DNA of 64,000 nt from Chryseobacterium sp. Leaf404 (GCF_001424145.1 NZ_LMQM01000011.1:352971-416970), one strand, 5' to 3'; positions 27,094 through 36,965 are shown, counted from the first letter of the stretch. Numbers and translations are program-made. The notes: generated from the letters alone by a model not told the origin.

Positions 27094-28305
27094 ATGAAAA
27101 ATATTTTTCCAGGTTATTATAAAAAAGGCGATGTTGAAATTAAGAGCATGTGGGATAATGGAATCATAGTTTTTGATACTAATGTTTTGCTGAATTTATA
27201 TAGATACTCAGACACTACTAGAGACACCATAATAGATTTAATTAAAAAATTTAGTCATAAAATAATTCTGCCACACCAATCAGCTTTGGAATATAATAGA
27301 AATAGATACGAGGTTATTGCTGAACAGGAAAAAGCTTATAAAGAATTTTTAGAAAAGATTGATCAGATTCAGAAAGATTTACAGTCAACAAATAAGCCGC
27401 CATTTCTCTCTGAAAGGATTGATAAGGAACTAAACTCAACTTTTAAAGATGTAAGACGAGAAGTTGAGGAAAGTATAAAAAAGTACTGTGATTTTTTAAA
27501 AGATGATCCAATTTTCAATGTTCTGTCAGAAATTTTTGAAGAAAAAATATCCGATCCATTTTCAGATGAAGAATTAACTGACATCTATAAAGAAGGTGAA
27601 TCAAGATATAAAAACAAAACTCCTCCAGGTTTTGAAGATGAAAAAAATAAAGAAGGAGTTAAAAAATTTGGTGATTTAGTATTGTGGAAACATTTTATTA
27701 AGATTGCATCAAAAGTAAACAAGGATATTATTCTAGTAACTGATGAAAGAAAAATTGACTGGTGGTGGAAAATAAAGGATGGAAGAACTATGGGGCCAAG
27801 ACAGGAACTTGTTGAAGAAATAAAAACCTTGGCTAACGTTTCATTCCACATGTATTCATCTGAGAGATTTTTAAGTTATGGTCAAACTTACTTAGATGAG
27901 CAAATTAATCAAAAAGCTTTAGAGGAGATTCAGGCAATGAAGCGTGCTGAATTAAGTACAATTAATGAATTAGAAAGAGTTAAATATTCTGAAACTAAAA
28001 AGATAGAACAAACAAACCAAGAATTGGAAGATAAAATTAGTCAAATAGAAGAAGAAATACATCTACTTGGTACACATATTAATATGTTAAGAAATAATAA
28101 AGATGAGGGAAATGAAAACCCTTCACTTTTATATCAGCATATCGATACTCTTAAAAATCGATTATCCCATTTACAACGTGAGAGGGATCAAATCTCAAAA
28201 GAATATCACTATAATCGAACAAAAATTTTCCGAAATCGATCTATGAATAATAAAAGTTTGTTTTTTGATTTTAATGATGATAATTCGTATAAAAAAGATG
28301 ATTAA
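27094..28305 (+). CDS. PIN-like domain nuclease with coiled-coil tail
   Basis: This 403-aa protein begins with a PIN-like (PIN_8/DUF4935-type) domain: GIIVFDTNVLLNLYRYS with Asp28, then LPHQSALEYNRNR with Glu66, and DLVLWKHFI plus DIILVTDERKIDWWWK with further acidic residues near 190-215. These would bind the metals of an RNase. A long helical region from about residue 265 to 375, with heptad-like Glu/Lys/Ile repeats, follows, and the tail is basic and Asn-rich. Such stand-alone PIN-like proteins are often found in defence islands. Here no partner gene is adjacent, so a defence role is only a suggestion. Confidence 0.75.
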   Translation: MKNIFPGYYKKGDVEIKSMWDNGIIVFDTNVLLNLYRYSDTTRDTIIDLIKKFSHKIILPHQSALEYNRNRYEVIAEQEKAYKEFLEKIDQIQKDLQSTNKPPFLSERIDKELNSTFKDVRREVEESIKKYCDFLKDDPIFNVLSEIFEEKISDPFSDEELTDIYKEGESRYKNKTPPGFEDEKNKEGVKKFGDLVLWKHFIKIASKVNKDIILVTDERKIDWWWKIKDGRTMGPRQELVEEIKTLANVSFHMYSSERFLSYGQTYLDEQINQKALEEIQAMKRAELSTINELERVKYSETKKIEQTNQELEDKISQIEEEIHLLGTHINMLRNNKDEGNENPSLLYQHIDTLKNRLSHLQRERDQISKEYHYNRTKIFRNRSMNNKSLFFDFNDDNSYKKDD

Positions 28306-28410
28306 ATCTAAGTAACTCTATTACAGAATCCTTGCTCATGTCAATTACTAAAGCGGACACACGCGAGACGCCTGCGCCAACGATATAATAGCAACACAAC
28401 AAAAGACCAG

Positions 28411-28439
28411 AAGAAATTCCGGTCTTTTTCTTTTCCTAA
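28411..28439 (+). terminator. Terminator of the PIN-like gene
   Basis: AAAGACC and GGTCTTT pair around a 12-nt loop, followed by T residues. Confidence 0.8.
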
Positions 28440-28505
28440 AACTTCATTTTTCAAAACCTCATCCCCAAAACTTTTTAATCATTAAATTAGCATCAAATTT
28501 CAACT

Positions 28506-30362
28506 ATGAACATCCGATATTCATTTTTCCTGATTTTGCTTTTTATTCTTGGGAATGCGCAGACTCAGCAGGCAGACAGTTTTGTGAAAGACAATTTTAC
28601 CAAGCAGGAATTTTATATTCCGATGCGGGATGGTACCAGACTTTTTACTTCAGTCTATGTTCCGAAAGATATTGCGAAGTCTAAAAAATATCCTTTCCTG
28701 ATGCAGCGTACCTGTTACAGCGTCGCTCCGTACGGAGAAAATGAATACAAAAGAAGCCTCGGCCCCAACAAATATCTGATGAATGATAAATATATTTTTG
28801 TTTATCAGGATGTGCGCGGAAGGTATATGAGCGAAGGCACTTTCACAAACATGACGCCGCAGGTGGAGAGAAAAACCAAAAAAGATGTCGACGAAAGCAC
28901 AGATACCTACGACACCATCGAATACCTCATCAAAAATATTAAAAACAACAACGGAAAAGTGGGACAGTTCGGGACTTCCTATCCCGGATTTTACACTGCT
29001 GTCGGCGTTCTCGCTCAGCATCCGGCGTTGGTAGCTTCGTCGCCACAGGCCCCGATTTCAGATTTCTGGAATGATGATTTCCTTCACAACGGAAGATTTA
29101 TGCTGGGCTATTTCAGAACATTTCCTGTGTTTGGAGTACAGAAAACTAAACCCGAAAACAAAGCATGGTACACGGATTCGATGATTAAATCTACCTCGGA
29201 AGATGGTTTGAAATTTTACCGTGACATGGGAACTTTAAAGGATGGCTACGAGAAATATTACAAAAATAATTTCTTCATGACCGAAATTATGGAGCACACC
29301 AACTACGATGAATTCTGGCAAAAACGAAACCTACTCCCCCATCTGAAAAATGTGAACCATGCTGTAATGACCGTGGGTGGATGGTTTGATGCCGAGGATC
29401 TTTCAGGACCTTTAAATATTTACAAAACGATTGAAAAAACCAGTCCGAAAGCCAAAAACACGATTGTGATGGGACCGTTTTCTCATGGCGGCTGGGGAAG
29501 AGAAGAGGGAAAACATTTTCACAATCAAATCTATTTCGGGGACAGCATTGCGACGTATTATCAGAAAAATCTGGAGACGAAATTCTTCAGTCATTATCTG
29601 AAAGGCGACCCCAAGAAGGACGCCGGATTACCGGAAGCAACGATGTACGACACCGGCTCGAAAGAATGGAGAGAATTTGCAGAATACCCTCCGAAGAATA
29701 CTCAGAAAATCAATTTTTATCTGGCTGACAAATCTTTAAAAAAAACTGCCGGACAGGGTTCTTCAGAATATTACAGCGATCCGAATAATCCGGTTTTAAG
29801 TTCAGACAATCTGAAGGATTTCAACGGATTTACACCAAGAAATTACATGTCTGAAGACCAGAGATTTGCCGTCGGCCGACCTGATGTTCTGACTTTCACA
29901 ACAGATATTTTAACCGAAGATCTGACTTTTGCCGGAGAAATTTTAGCGAAATTAAATATCGCATCAACTTCTACAGATGTTGATTTTGCAGTGAAACTGA
30001 TTGATGTTTATCCTGAAGATTTCAAACCGAAAGAGAAAAAAGAGGGCGTGATTTATGGAAATTATCATCAAATGGTTAGAAGTGAAATTATGCCTGCGAG
30101 ATTCAGAAATTCAAGAGAAAAAGCGGAAGCCTTACAGCCGAATCAGAAAACTGCTGTAAATTTCAGATTGCAGGATGTGGTTCATACTTTTAAGAAGGGA
30201 CATAAAATCCAGATACAGATTTCTTCAACGTTGTTTCCGCTGTTTGCTGTAAACCCGCAGAAGTTTATGGATAATCCAAATTTTGCGCCCAAAGAAGATT
30301 ACACGAAGGCTTTTATTAAAGTTTTTGAGGATTCTGCAATTGAGGTGCAGGTGTTGAAATAA
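28506..30362 (+). CDS. CocE/NonD family hydrolase (X-Pro peptidase or acyl-ester hydrolase type)
   Basis: This 618-aa secreted protein has a signal peptide (NIRYSFFLILLFILGNAQT). The alpha/beta-hydrolase domain carries the nucleophile Ser158 in GQFGTSYPGFYTAVG, QDVRGRYMSEG (oxyanion region), VGGWFDAEDLSGP (catalytic Asp) and MGPFSHGGWG (catalytic His). A C-terminal jelly-roll domain follows from about residue 390. The family includes cocaine esterase, X-Pro dipeptidyl peptidases, alpha-amino-ester hydrolases and glutaryl-acylases. Given the signal peptide and the alpha-amino-acid ester hydrolase-like spacing, periplasmic peptidase or acylase activity is likely. It is monocistronic. Confidence 0.88.
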   Translation: MNIRYSFFLILLFILGNAQTQQADSFVKDNFTKQEFYIPMRDGTRLFTSVYVPKDIAKSKKYPFLMQRTCYSVAPYGENEYKRSLGPNKYLMNDKYIFVYQDVRGRYMSEGTFTNMTPQVERKTKKDVDESTDTYDTIEYLIKNIKNNNGKVGQFGTSYPGFYTAVGVLAQHPALVASSPQAPISDFWNDDFLHNGRFMLGYFRTFPVFGVQKTKPENKAWYTDSMIKSTSEDGLKFYRDMGTLKDGYEKYYKNNFFMTEIMEHTNYDEFWQKRNLLPHLKNVNHAVMTVGGWFDAEDLSGPLNIYKTIEKTSPKAKNTIVMGPFSHGGWGREEGKHFHNQIYFGDSIATYYQKNLETKFFSHYLKGDPKKDAGLPEATMYDTGSKEWREFAEYPPKNTQKINFYLADKSLKKTAGQGSSEYYSDPNNPVLSSDNLKDFNGFTPRNYMSEDQRFAVGRPDVLTFTTDILTEDLTFAGEILAKLNIASTSTDVDFAVKLIDVYPEDFKPKEKKEGVIYGNYHQMVRSEIMPARFRNSREKAEALQPNQKTAVNFRLQDVVHTFKKGHKIQIQISSTLFPLFAVNPQKFMDNPNFAPKEDYTKAFIKVFEDSAIEVQVLK

Positions 30363-30365
30363 TCT

Positions 30366-30575
30366 TTTTTCTTTTGCCTTGATGCAAAAGAAACAAAAAA
30401 TCAAGACTGGAAATTCCGGCTAAAAATTAAAAATTTTTCCTAAAATTTCCAAACTCGGGCGGAAAGATAAATTTAAACCTAAAGAAATCTATTGCCGCCA
30501 CTCAAACAGTGGAAATTTCTTAACGGAATAATTTATAATTTTTTTAACGCCTTCATTTCCTAAGTCAATAAAAAG
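30366..30575. repeat. Dispersed TTTTGC...GCAAAAG element
   Basis: This 210-bp spacer segment begins with the hairpin CTTTTGC-CTTGAT-GCAAAAG and continues AAACAAAAAATCAAGACTGG, AATTTCCAAACTCGGGCGG and a second stretch ending near GGAAATTTCTTAACGGAAT. The same combination of words is found between genes in many Flavobacteriia, from memory. No open frame of use lies inside. It is a dispersed non-coding repeat. Confidence 0.6.
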
Positions 30576-30586
30576 AAACGTTACAT

Positions 30587-30622
30587 CAAAAAGGCTGTTC
30601 AGTATTCTGAGCAGCCTTTTTA
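30587..30622 (+). terminator. Rho-independent terminator
   Basis: AAAAGGCTG and CAGCCTTTT form a strong stem followed by a T-rich tract. It lies between the CocE gene and the VapC gene. Confidence 0.8.
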
Positions 30623-30683
30623 TTTTATGCGTCACCGCTTAGTCATTAAAAAAATCAGGAAATTAAAAATGATATGATTAAAA

Positions 30684-31082
30684 TTATCTTTTAACCCAAT
30701 TTTCCAGTTTTATTTTATCGATTCTTTCAAACTCTCTTGTGTTTTCAGTTACCATAATCAGTTTGTTTGCAATAGCAGTACAACCAATAAGCAAATCAAA
30801 ATCACTGATCATTTTGCCTTCTCTTTGCAGCCGCGCCTTCTCTTTTCCATAAAGAGGTATTGCATCAAAAATTGGTAACAGGGTAAGTTGATTTATAAAA
30901 TCGTCGATTATTTTTAGATTTTTCTTTGGATTACCGCTTTTTTCTGCGCCAAAAATTAACTCAGCCAAAGTAATTTCAGAAATCGCACAGTTTTCAATTC
31001 CTACGTCATCTAAAGCATCGTTTATATTATACTTACCTCTAAAAAAATGAATGCAGATATTAGAATCAAGCAAATATTTCAT
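30684..31082 (-). CDS. VapC-like PIN-domain toxin
   Basis: This 132-aa PIN-domain RNase has the expected acidic residues: D6 in LLDSNICIHF, E41 in ITLAELIFGAEKS, D94 in MISDFDLLIGCTA and a last acidic residue near VTENTREFERI. VapC toxins cut tRNA or other RNA when not bound by their antitoxin. The partner is encoded immediately upstream, and its stop overlaps this start by 4 bp (ATGA), the classic toxin-antitoxin layout. The length is typical. Confidence 0.88.
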   Translation of the reverse strand: MKYLLDSNICIHFFRGKYNINDALDDVGIENCAISEITLAELIFGAEKSGNPKKNLKIIDDFINQLTLLPIFDAIPLYGKEKARLQREGKMISDFDLLIGCTAIANKLIMVTENTREFERIDKIKLENWVKR

Positions 31083-31318
31083 AGTTGAATATCGTTGTTT
31101 TTTTCAACTCTTGAATCTCTGATATCATTTATAATCTCGTCTGAACTTCTCGCATCTTCCCACGCTCCGTGTAGATTTTTCAAACTCACATTCTCCTTCT
31201 TATCAGTTTCAATCGACTCGGTAAGCTTTATAATCAGACGTTTTTTCGATTTATTATCAAGCCTTTTTAAAAAGCCGAAGTACTTATCTATTGTTGTATT
31301 TTTTAAAACTATACTCAT
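31079..31318 (-). CDS. VapB-like antitoxin
   Basis: This 79-aa protein begins MSIVLKNTTIDKYFGFLKRL and has a middle region of charged helix followed by NLHGAWEDARSSDEIINDIRDSR, a helix with an acidic face that would bind and inhibit VapC. A DNA-binding N-terminal half that represses the operon is expected of this family, although no obvious ribbon-helix-helix or AbrB motif can be pointed out. The 4-bp overlap with the toxin gene supports the pairing. Confidence 0.78.
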   Translation of the reverse strand: MSIVLKNTTIDKYFGFLKRLDNKSKKRLIIKLTESIETDKKENVSLKNLHGAWEDARSSDEIINDIRDSRVEKNNDIQL

Positions 31319-31371
31319 TGCAACTTTTTTTCTACCGTAAATTTACTAAATCTCAGCGAAAGACAGATAAG

Positions 31372-32697
31372 TTATTGAAAATCATAATACCTCGCTCCTA
31401 TTAAAACAGGATTTTCTGCTTCAACAGATTTCAGTCCGAAACCTTCGTAGCTTGGGTTTATTGAGTGTTCCAATTGTTTTCGGTGCAATTTTTCATAGGT
31501 TTCAAAGTCGATGGCTAATCTATTTTTTAAACTTTCAAAAAGATTCCATTTTGAAACGACTTTTTTCCAGTTTTCTGAGACTTTTCCGACAAAAACTTTG
31601 GATTTGGAACCACTTCCGTAAGCTAAGAAACCAATTTCTTTTCCATATAAATCTTCATCTTCATTGAATGAAATTTGTAATGCAGACAGCAATGCCATAA
31701 AAATAGAAGCCGTGTACATATTTCCAATTTCAGATGAGGCACGCTGGGATTTTTCAATTTTATCACTGATGAATTTGAGGTAATCTTCAGACTTTGCGAC
31801 TGCTTTTTGTTCCTCGGAATTGCTGTACGAAAGTCCGTTTTCTAAACTGTAAATTTCAGTAAAAACCCTTTTCCCATGAAACGCATAAGGCAGGTGGAAA
31901 ATGAGATATTTCCAGTTCTCATACGGTTTTTCTTTCCCTGTAATTTCTTTATAATGCTGATACGCTTCCCTGATTCTGTCCTGATAACACTGGTTGGAAT
32001 ACTGCCCGTCAAACACAGGCTCATCGGTAAAAATTTCTATTTTCTCCGGAAAATTTTCGGGAGCGTTGGTTAAGTTTTCTTTTTTAAAATGCCTGCGTGG
32101 TTTAAAGAAATCAAAAACTGATTCTGTGGCAACACCCCAATTATTCTCAATTTCAATAAGATCGGGATTTGACGAGACCAAAAGCGCTACAGCTCCACCG
32201 CCCTGAGTGTATTCTCCTAAAGAAGCCAGTTCGTATTTTGCGTAATCACTTGCTATAACGACTGCTTTTTTATTGGGATTTACCCTAGCAAAATCGAGGG
32301 AATTATGAAGTGCATCTACGGCTCCGATGCATGCGAAAGTCATATCTACAACGTCACAGTTTTTAAAACATCTCTCGCCAAACTCCTCAGCCAAAACATT
32401 TTCAACCATTTGCATGACATAACTTGCAGTAGGCTTGGCGGCATCGATGGCGCTTTCTGTTCCTAAATAAATTCTTGAAATTTCTTTAGGATTTATATTG
32501 TTATCTCTGATTAATTTTAATAATGCTTCTGCCGCAAAGGTTGCTGCATCTTCGTGTACATCGGGAAATCCCATTTTATGAAGTCCTAAACCTCTCTCCA
32601 ATTTTGCCGGTTCTATGCCTCTTTTTTCGGCTAAATCTTTAACTTCCAAATACAAAGAAGGTACATAGTAGCTCGCCGCTTCAATTCCAAAACTCAT
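31372..32697 (-). CDS. Hydroxymethylglutaryl-CoA synthase family protein
   Basis: This 441-aa thiolase-fold enzyme resembles HMG-CoA synthase, the entry of the mevalonate route to isoprenoids. The catalytic Glu81 (LGTESAID), the acyl-carrier Cys123 (DMTFACIGAVDAL) and the His in FHLPYAFHGKRV are all present. The C-terminal half contains GFLAYGSGSKSKVFVGKV. In flavobacteria this gene is the usual mvaS candidate, but related proteins also act in polyketide beta-branching, so I leave the symbol blank. No other mevalonate gene is in the window. Confidence 0.85.
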   Translation of the reverse strand: MSFGIEAASYYVPSLYLEVKDLAEKRGIEPAKLERGLGLHKMGFPDVHEDAATFAAEALLKLIRDNNINPKEISRIYLGTESAIDAAKPTASYVMQMVENVLAEEFGERCFKNCDVVDMTFACIGAVDALHNSLDFARVNPNKKAVVIASDYAKYELASLGEYTQGGGAVALLVSSNPDLIEIENNWGVATESVFDFFKPRRHFKKENLTNAPENFPEKIEIFTDEPVFDGQYSNQCYQDRIREAYQHYKEITGKEKPYENWKYLIFHLPYAFHGKRVFTEIYSLENGLSYSNSEEQKAVAKSEDYLKFISDKIEKSQRASSEIGNMYTASIFMALLSALQISFNEDEDLYGKEIGFLAYGSGSKSKVFVGKVSENWKKVVSKWNLFESLKNRLAIDFETYEKLHRKQLEHSINPSYEGFGLKSVEAENPVLIGARYYDFQ

Positions 32698-32847
32698 AAT
32701 TTTTCAAATTTTATACTAATTTAGGGAAGATAATGTAAAAATAAAGGTTAAGAAGTACTGATATTTGTTAGATAATTAAAAATTCACATCAAAACTTCAA
32801 AATAAAATACCATTACTATTTTAAGGTATTTTATTATTTTTTCAAAC

Positions 32848-32876
32848 ATAAAAGCCGACATCATCTGCCGGCTTTC
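32848..32876 (-). terminator. Terminator of the M1 peptidase gene
   Basis: On the minus strand AAAGCCGGCAG and TGTCGGCTTT form a strong hairpin with a T-rich end, 23 bp after the peptidase stop. Confidence 0.8.
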
Positions 32877-32898
32877 TAATATGATCTAATAAAAAATA

Positions 32899-35412
32899 TT
32901 ATTTGAAGTCTTCAATCGCTTTATTAATCGCGTCAATCTGTTTGTTGATGCTTGCAGCGTTTTGAGGGTTTTGTTTTAAAACTTCCATCTTTTTGTTGAG
33001 ACCGTCTTTCAGCATTTGGGAAATCATCATTTTTACCTGAGGATTGTCGCCCATCTGTCCTTTTGCCTGACCTAAAATTTTGGTAATGCTTTCAGTCGCT
33101 TTCAGATTGTCTGAACTCATAATCCAGTTGTAGCCATCTTCGGCATTTTTCCCCAATTCAGGATTCTGGAATTTGATGAAAGGATAAAAAGCCACCAACT
33201 GACCCAAATGGTGCATTTGAGAAGTCACTTTATTCTTAACAATGACGGGAAGCATCTGAGTCAGCATTTCTTCAGAAGCACCTTCCAAATCAATCTTTTC
33301 AGCATACGAAGCCGCTTTTGAAGGATCGATTGCCAAAACAGCACCTACTGAATTAGCTTTTACAGCATTGGAAACTGCATTTACTCCCTTCTCAAAGACT
33401 GGCATATATTTTTTATCTTTAGTTTTCGCCAAAGCCGCAATCGCAGCTGCCTGAACCAAAGTTTTGGGATCGTTGGAAGCTAATTTTTCTACTTCTGCTC
33501 CAATTGCCTTCATCTGCTCAGGGTTGGAAAGATCAACCATTTCCAGAGCCTTCATTCTGACTCTGAAATACGGATCTTTGATTGCCGCTGCCAACAATCT
33601 TGTAGCAGCAGGATTTTTACCAACCTGATCTTTAATTCCGTTTAAAGCTGAATATCTGCTTTTAAATTCTTTTGAACCTGTGAACTGTAGAAGGTTTTGC
33701 TCAGGAGTTTTCTTATCGGTAATATCTGCGACTAAAATTCCGTCTGAATTAAGATTAACCAAATCCGGAGTTTTTGATGCATCAAAATCAAATGTATTTT
33801 TCGCAGTTGCTTTTACCCAAACCTGCTGTCTTTTTGGCTTTCCGTTGTCATAAACATCGATGGTTAAAGGAAATTCAAACGGCTGATCCTGAGACTGACT
33901 GATGGTTACTGACACCTGCTTTTTTATTGGCTCGTAAGACGTTGTGTAAGAAATTTTCGGGTGACCGCTTCCGAAATACCATTGATTGAAGAACCAGTTT
34001 AGATCTCTTCCTGAAACTTTTTCGAAAGATAATCTTAACTGATGTGCTTCGGCATTTTTGTACTCGTACGTTTTCAGATAATCTGTGATTCCTGCAAAGA
34101 AAGCATCGTCGCCAAGGTAATTTCTCAGCATGTGAAGGATGCCTCCCCCTTTTTGATAAGTTACCAAATCAAAAACATCTTCTCTTGATTTATAATCAAA
34201 TCTCACCAAATCTTTTTTGAAATCTGACGGATTGTGAATGTACATATTCACATCAGTCATCTGATGGTAATCTGCCTGATCTTTTCCGTATTTGTACTCG
34301 TTCCAAAGGTATTCTGAGTAATTGGCGAAAGATTCGTTTACTGTAAGGTTGCTCCAGCTTTCTGCCGTAACCAAATCCCCGAACCAATGGTGGAAAAGCT
34401 CGTGAGCAATGGTGTCTTCCCAGCTGTTTTCGTCAATTAACTGTCCGGGTTTTTGAAGAACAGCGCTTCCATGAAGGGTTGCCGTGGTGTTTTCCATGGC
34501 ACCGCTTACATAATCTCTTCCTGAAATCTGTGCATATTTTGCCCAGGGGTAATCGTAGCCTAATTTTTTAGAGAAAAACTCCATCATTTCCGGCGTGTTA
34601 CCGTAAATCTGTTTTGCGTAAGGCTCGTATTCTTTTTCGATGTAGTAATCAACAGGAATATTTCTCCATTTATCCTTTACAACGGCATATTCGCCTACTC
34701 CCATGAAAAAAAGATATGTAGAATGCGGTTTATCCATTACCCAATGGTCTGTTCTTAAACCGTTTCCGGTTTTCTGAGAATCTTTCAGCAGTCCGTTGGA
34801 AAGGGTAACATATTTTTCCGGAACCGTCATGAAGATTTCCTGAGTTGTTTTTTGATTGGATTTATCAATGGTCGGGAACCATGCAGAAGAAGATTCAGTT
34901 TCTCCCTGAGTCCAGATTTGAGTTGGTTTATCCGGATCTGTTCCCTGTGCGTTGATGAAATAAAGACCTTTAGCATCGCTGATGGCAGCACTTCCCTCCT
35001 GCTTTACTTCGTTCGGACGTGATGTATATTTAATGTAAACTGTATAATCCTGATTTTTCTGATACGTTTTGTCTAAGGTAATTTTAAGAACATCATTTTT
35101 ATAATCGAATTTTAACGGCGATTTTTTACCATTTTGTTCTAAAGCCACTTCGTGAATAAGCATTGATTTTGCATCAAGAGTCAGCTCGTTGGTTGGGTAA
35201 AAATAAGGCGATGCGGTAAGCCATTCTTCGCCGTTCATCTGCTCTTTCTGGTAGTCGAAATTGACTTTAAGTTTGGTGTGTTTCAGTTCGGTAACTTTAG
35301 CGTGTGTTGCTCTGTACACTTCCTTTCTGCCTGAAGTTTCGGTTTGTGCAAATGCATCTGCCGAAAAAAGAATCCCTCCCAAAAGAGCGACTGATAAAAT
35401 GGCTTTTTTCAT
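32899..35412 (-). CDS. M1 family aminopeptidase
   Basis: This 837-aa secreted zinc metallopeptidase has a signal peptide (about residues 1-22), the N-terminal saddle domain and the exopeptidase motif GAMEN (304-308). The HELFHH zinc site is at 337-342, with the third ligand Glu360 in TVNESFANY. A catalytic Tyr lies further downstream, and the C-terminal region (about 600-837) is made of helical HEAT/ARM-like repeats. M1 enzymes remove N-terminal residues from peptides. It probably works in the periplasm. A small gene lies 13 bp upstream on the same strand. Confidence 0.92.
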   Translation of the reverse strand: MKKAILSVALLGGILFSADAFAQTETSGRKEVYRATHAKVTELKHTKLKVNFDYQKEQMNGEEWLTASPYFYPTNELTLDAKSMLIHEVALEQNGKKSPLKFDYKNDVLKITLDKTYQKNQDYTVYIKYTSRPNEVKQEGSAAISDAKGLYFINAQGTDPDKPTQIWTQGETESSSAWFPTIDKSNQKTTQEIFMTVPEKYVTLSNGLLKDSQKTGNGLRTDHWVMDKPHSTYLFFMGVGEYAVVKDKWRNIPVDYYIEKEYEPYAKQIYGNTPEMMEFFSKKLGYDYPWAKYAQISGRDYVSGAMENTTATLHGSAVLQKPGQLIDENSWEDTIAHELFHHWFGDLVTAESWSNLTVNESFANYSEYLWNEYKYGKDQADYHQMTDVNMYIHNPSDFKKDLVRFDYKSREDVFDLVTYQKGGGILHMLRNYLGDDAFFAGITDYLKTYEYKNAEAHQLRLSFEKVSGRDLNWFFNQWYFGSGHPKISYTTSYEPIKKQVSVTISQSQDQPFEFPLTIDVYDNGKPKRQQVWVKATAKNTFDFDASKTPDLVNLNSDGILVADITDKKTPEQNLLQFTGSKEFKSRYSALNGIKDQVGKNPAATRLLAAAIKDPYFRVRMKALEMVDLSNPEQMKAIGAEVEKLASNDPKTLVQAAAIAALAKTKDKKYMPVFEKGVNAVSNAVKANSVGAVLAIDPSKAASYAEKIDLEGASEEMLTQMLPVIVKNKVTSQMHHLGQLVAFYPFIKFQNPELGKNAEDGYNWIMSSDNLKATESITKILGQAKGQMGDNPQVKMMISQMLKDGLNKKMEVLKQNPQNAASINKQIDAINKAIEDFK

Positions 35413-35425
35413 TATATATGTAAAA

Positions 35426-35644
35426 TTATTTTTTTGTTAAAATGGTAAAAATATCGTTCACCAATGTTTCGTAATCTCCTTTTTTGAACTGTTCTTTTGT
35501 TTTTTCGAAAGCCTTTTTCAGTTCGCTTTCAGGGTTTTCTTCGTCGATGATTTCAACGGATACTACACCTTTCAGCTGAAGGACTGCATTTTGCAACAAT
35601 TCTATATTGGCTGCGTCTTCGGTATTTATTTTTAAATATTTCAT
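35426..35644 (-). CDS. Small protein of unknown function, 72 aa
   Basis: The protein MKYLKINTEDAANIELLQNA continues with VLQLKGVVSVEIIDEE, a beta-alpha-beta rhythm reminiscent of a heavy-metal-associated domain but without its CxxC. A charged helical tail follows. No family is recognised. It is encoded exactly between the broken serine hydrolase (zero-base junction) and the M1 peptidase (13 bp), so it is probably in the same transcription unit. Confidence 0.6.
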   Translation of the reverse strand: MKYLKINTEDAANIELLQNAVLQLKGVVSVEIIDEENPESELKKAFEKTKEQFKKGDYETLVNDIFTILTKK

Positions 35645-36965
35645 TTATTCTTTTGTAAAAGTGGTTTCTGTTCCGGACTGGATAATTGTAAACTGCTTTT
35701 TTGCAGTATCAAAGTTAACAACAATTCCGGCCATGTCAAATTTAAAGCTATTCTCTGAAGTAGCCTCTAATGGAAAAGCACTTTGACCGGTCGCCTGAGC
35801 CATCAATGTTTTATTTTGAATGAAAATATTAAATTTCACAGGGATATTTGGTGCAGAATAAATTCCTGCAAACTTTTGCAGATCAGTCTCAGAGACGGCA
35901 AATGATTTGAAATCAGGCATCTGAAAATCTTTTCCGATTGCTGCTTTTACCATATTGATTGCAATTTGATTGTTATCATAATCCGACTGGTTGGTCACAG
36001 AGCTTACCGCAACTTTCAGATCCGGAAAGTAATAAAGAAAAGATCTGAATTCATCAATTCCTCCGGTGTGGCCAAATCCGGAATGTTCATTAAAAGGGAC
36101 TTTTACCAATCCATATCCGTAATTATCTGAGAAATTTTTCATCTGCTTCAGACTTTCTTTTGAGATCAGTTTCCCGTTTTCCAAACCTAAAATAAATTTG
36201 ATCAGTTCCGTTGGAGTTGAGATGATATCGCCGGCACCGATAGGAATACTCATGTCGGTTTCAGACGACGGGTTGTATTTTCCGTTTTGATAGCTGTAAG
36301 ATTTTGCCTGATTTTTATCGGAATTGATTTTACCACCGACTTCTGTCAGAGTAAGCTTTAAAGGTCTTGCAATTTTATCTTTAACTAATTCAGCATACGA
36401 TTTTTTGTATACTTTTTCTAAAATGAAGCCTAAAAGAATATAGTTCGAATTGCTGTACTGGAACTTCACTCCGGGATTAAAATCACTTTTGAATTTTTTA
36501 ATAATGCCAACCAAATCCTTCTCAGATTTTGTCTGAGTATTGTACTGCATATATTCCTCTTCATCTGTAAGATTATGAATACCTGAGCGGTGTTGCAACA
36601 GGTTTTCAACGGTAATTTTACCTGCGTTTTCTATCTCAGGAAAAATACTGTGAAAGTTTTGAGTTTAAGTTCAATTTCTTATCTTCTACAGCTTTCATTA
36701 TCAGTACAGCAGTAAATGTTTTGGAAATAGATCCTACACGATACTGTGTATTTATATTGGCTTTCTGCGATTTTTCTGCATCTGCAAAACCTACAACTCT
36801 CTGAAATGTTGAATTTCCGTTTTCCGCAATGGCAAAACTTCCCATCAGTTTGTGATGAGAATAAAGAGAATCTATATAATTTGCGAGTTTTTCTTTAGGA
36901 TTTTGCTGTGAAAAAGAAACCGCCGAAAAACTTACTGCAGATAGAAAAACTATTTTTTTGAACAT
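35645..36965 (-). pseudogene. Beta-lactamase-like serine hydrolase, broken by one frameshift
   Basis: Two frames together make a class C beta-lactamase-type hydrolase. The first (36965 to about 36645) has a signal peptide and the SISK nucleophile motif (VGSISKTFTA). The second holds the tyrosine motif YSNSNY and a HTGG-type third motif (GFGHTGGIDEF). At 36641-36645 the run reads five A on the plus strand (TATTTTTCC on the coding strand). With four, the sequence reads QYFPEIENAGKITVENLLQHRSG without interruption. The break may be a real mutation or a homopolymer sequencing error. The intact enzyme would be a periplasmic peptidase or esterase of about 440 aa. Confidence 0.85.

Noticed and set aside
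28340..28400. GC-richer words (GCGGACACACGCGAGACGCC) behind the PIN-like gene
   Set aside because: It looks like a short dispersed repeat, with no frame or structure that would support a gene.
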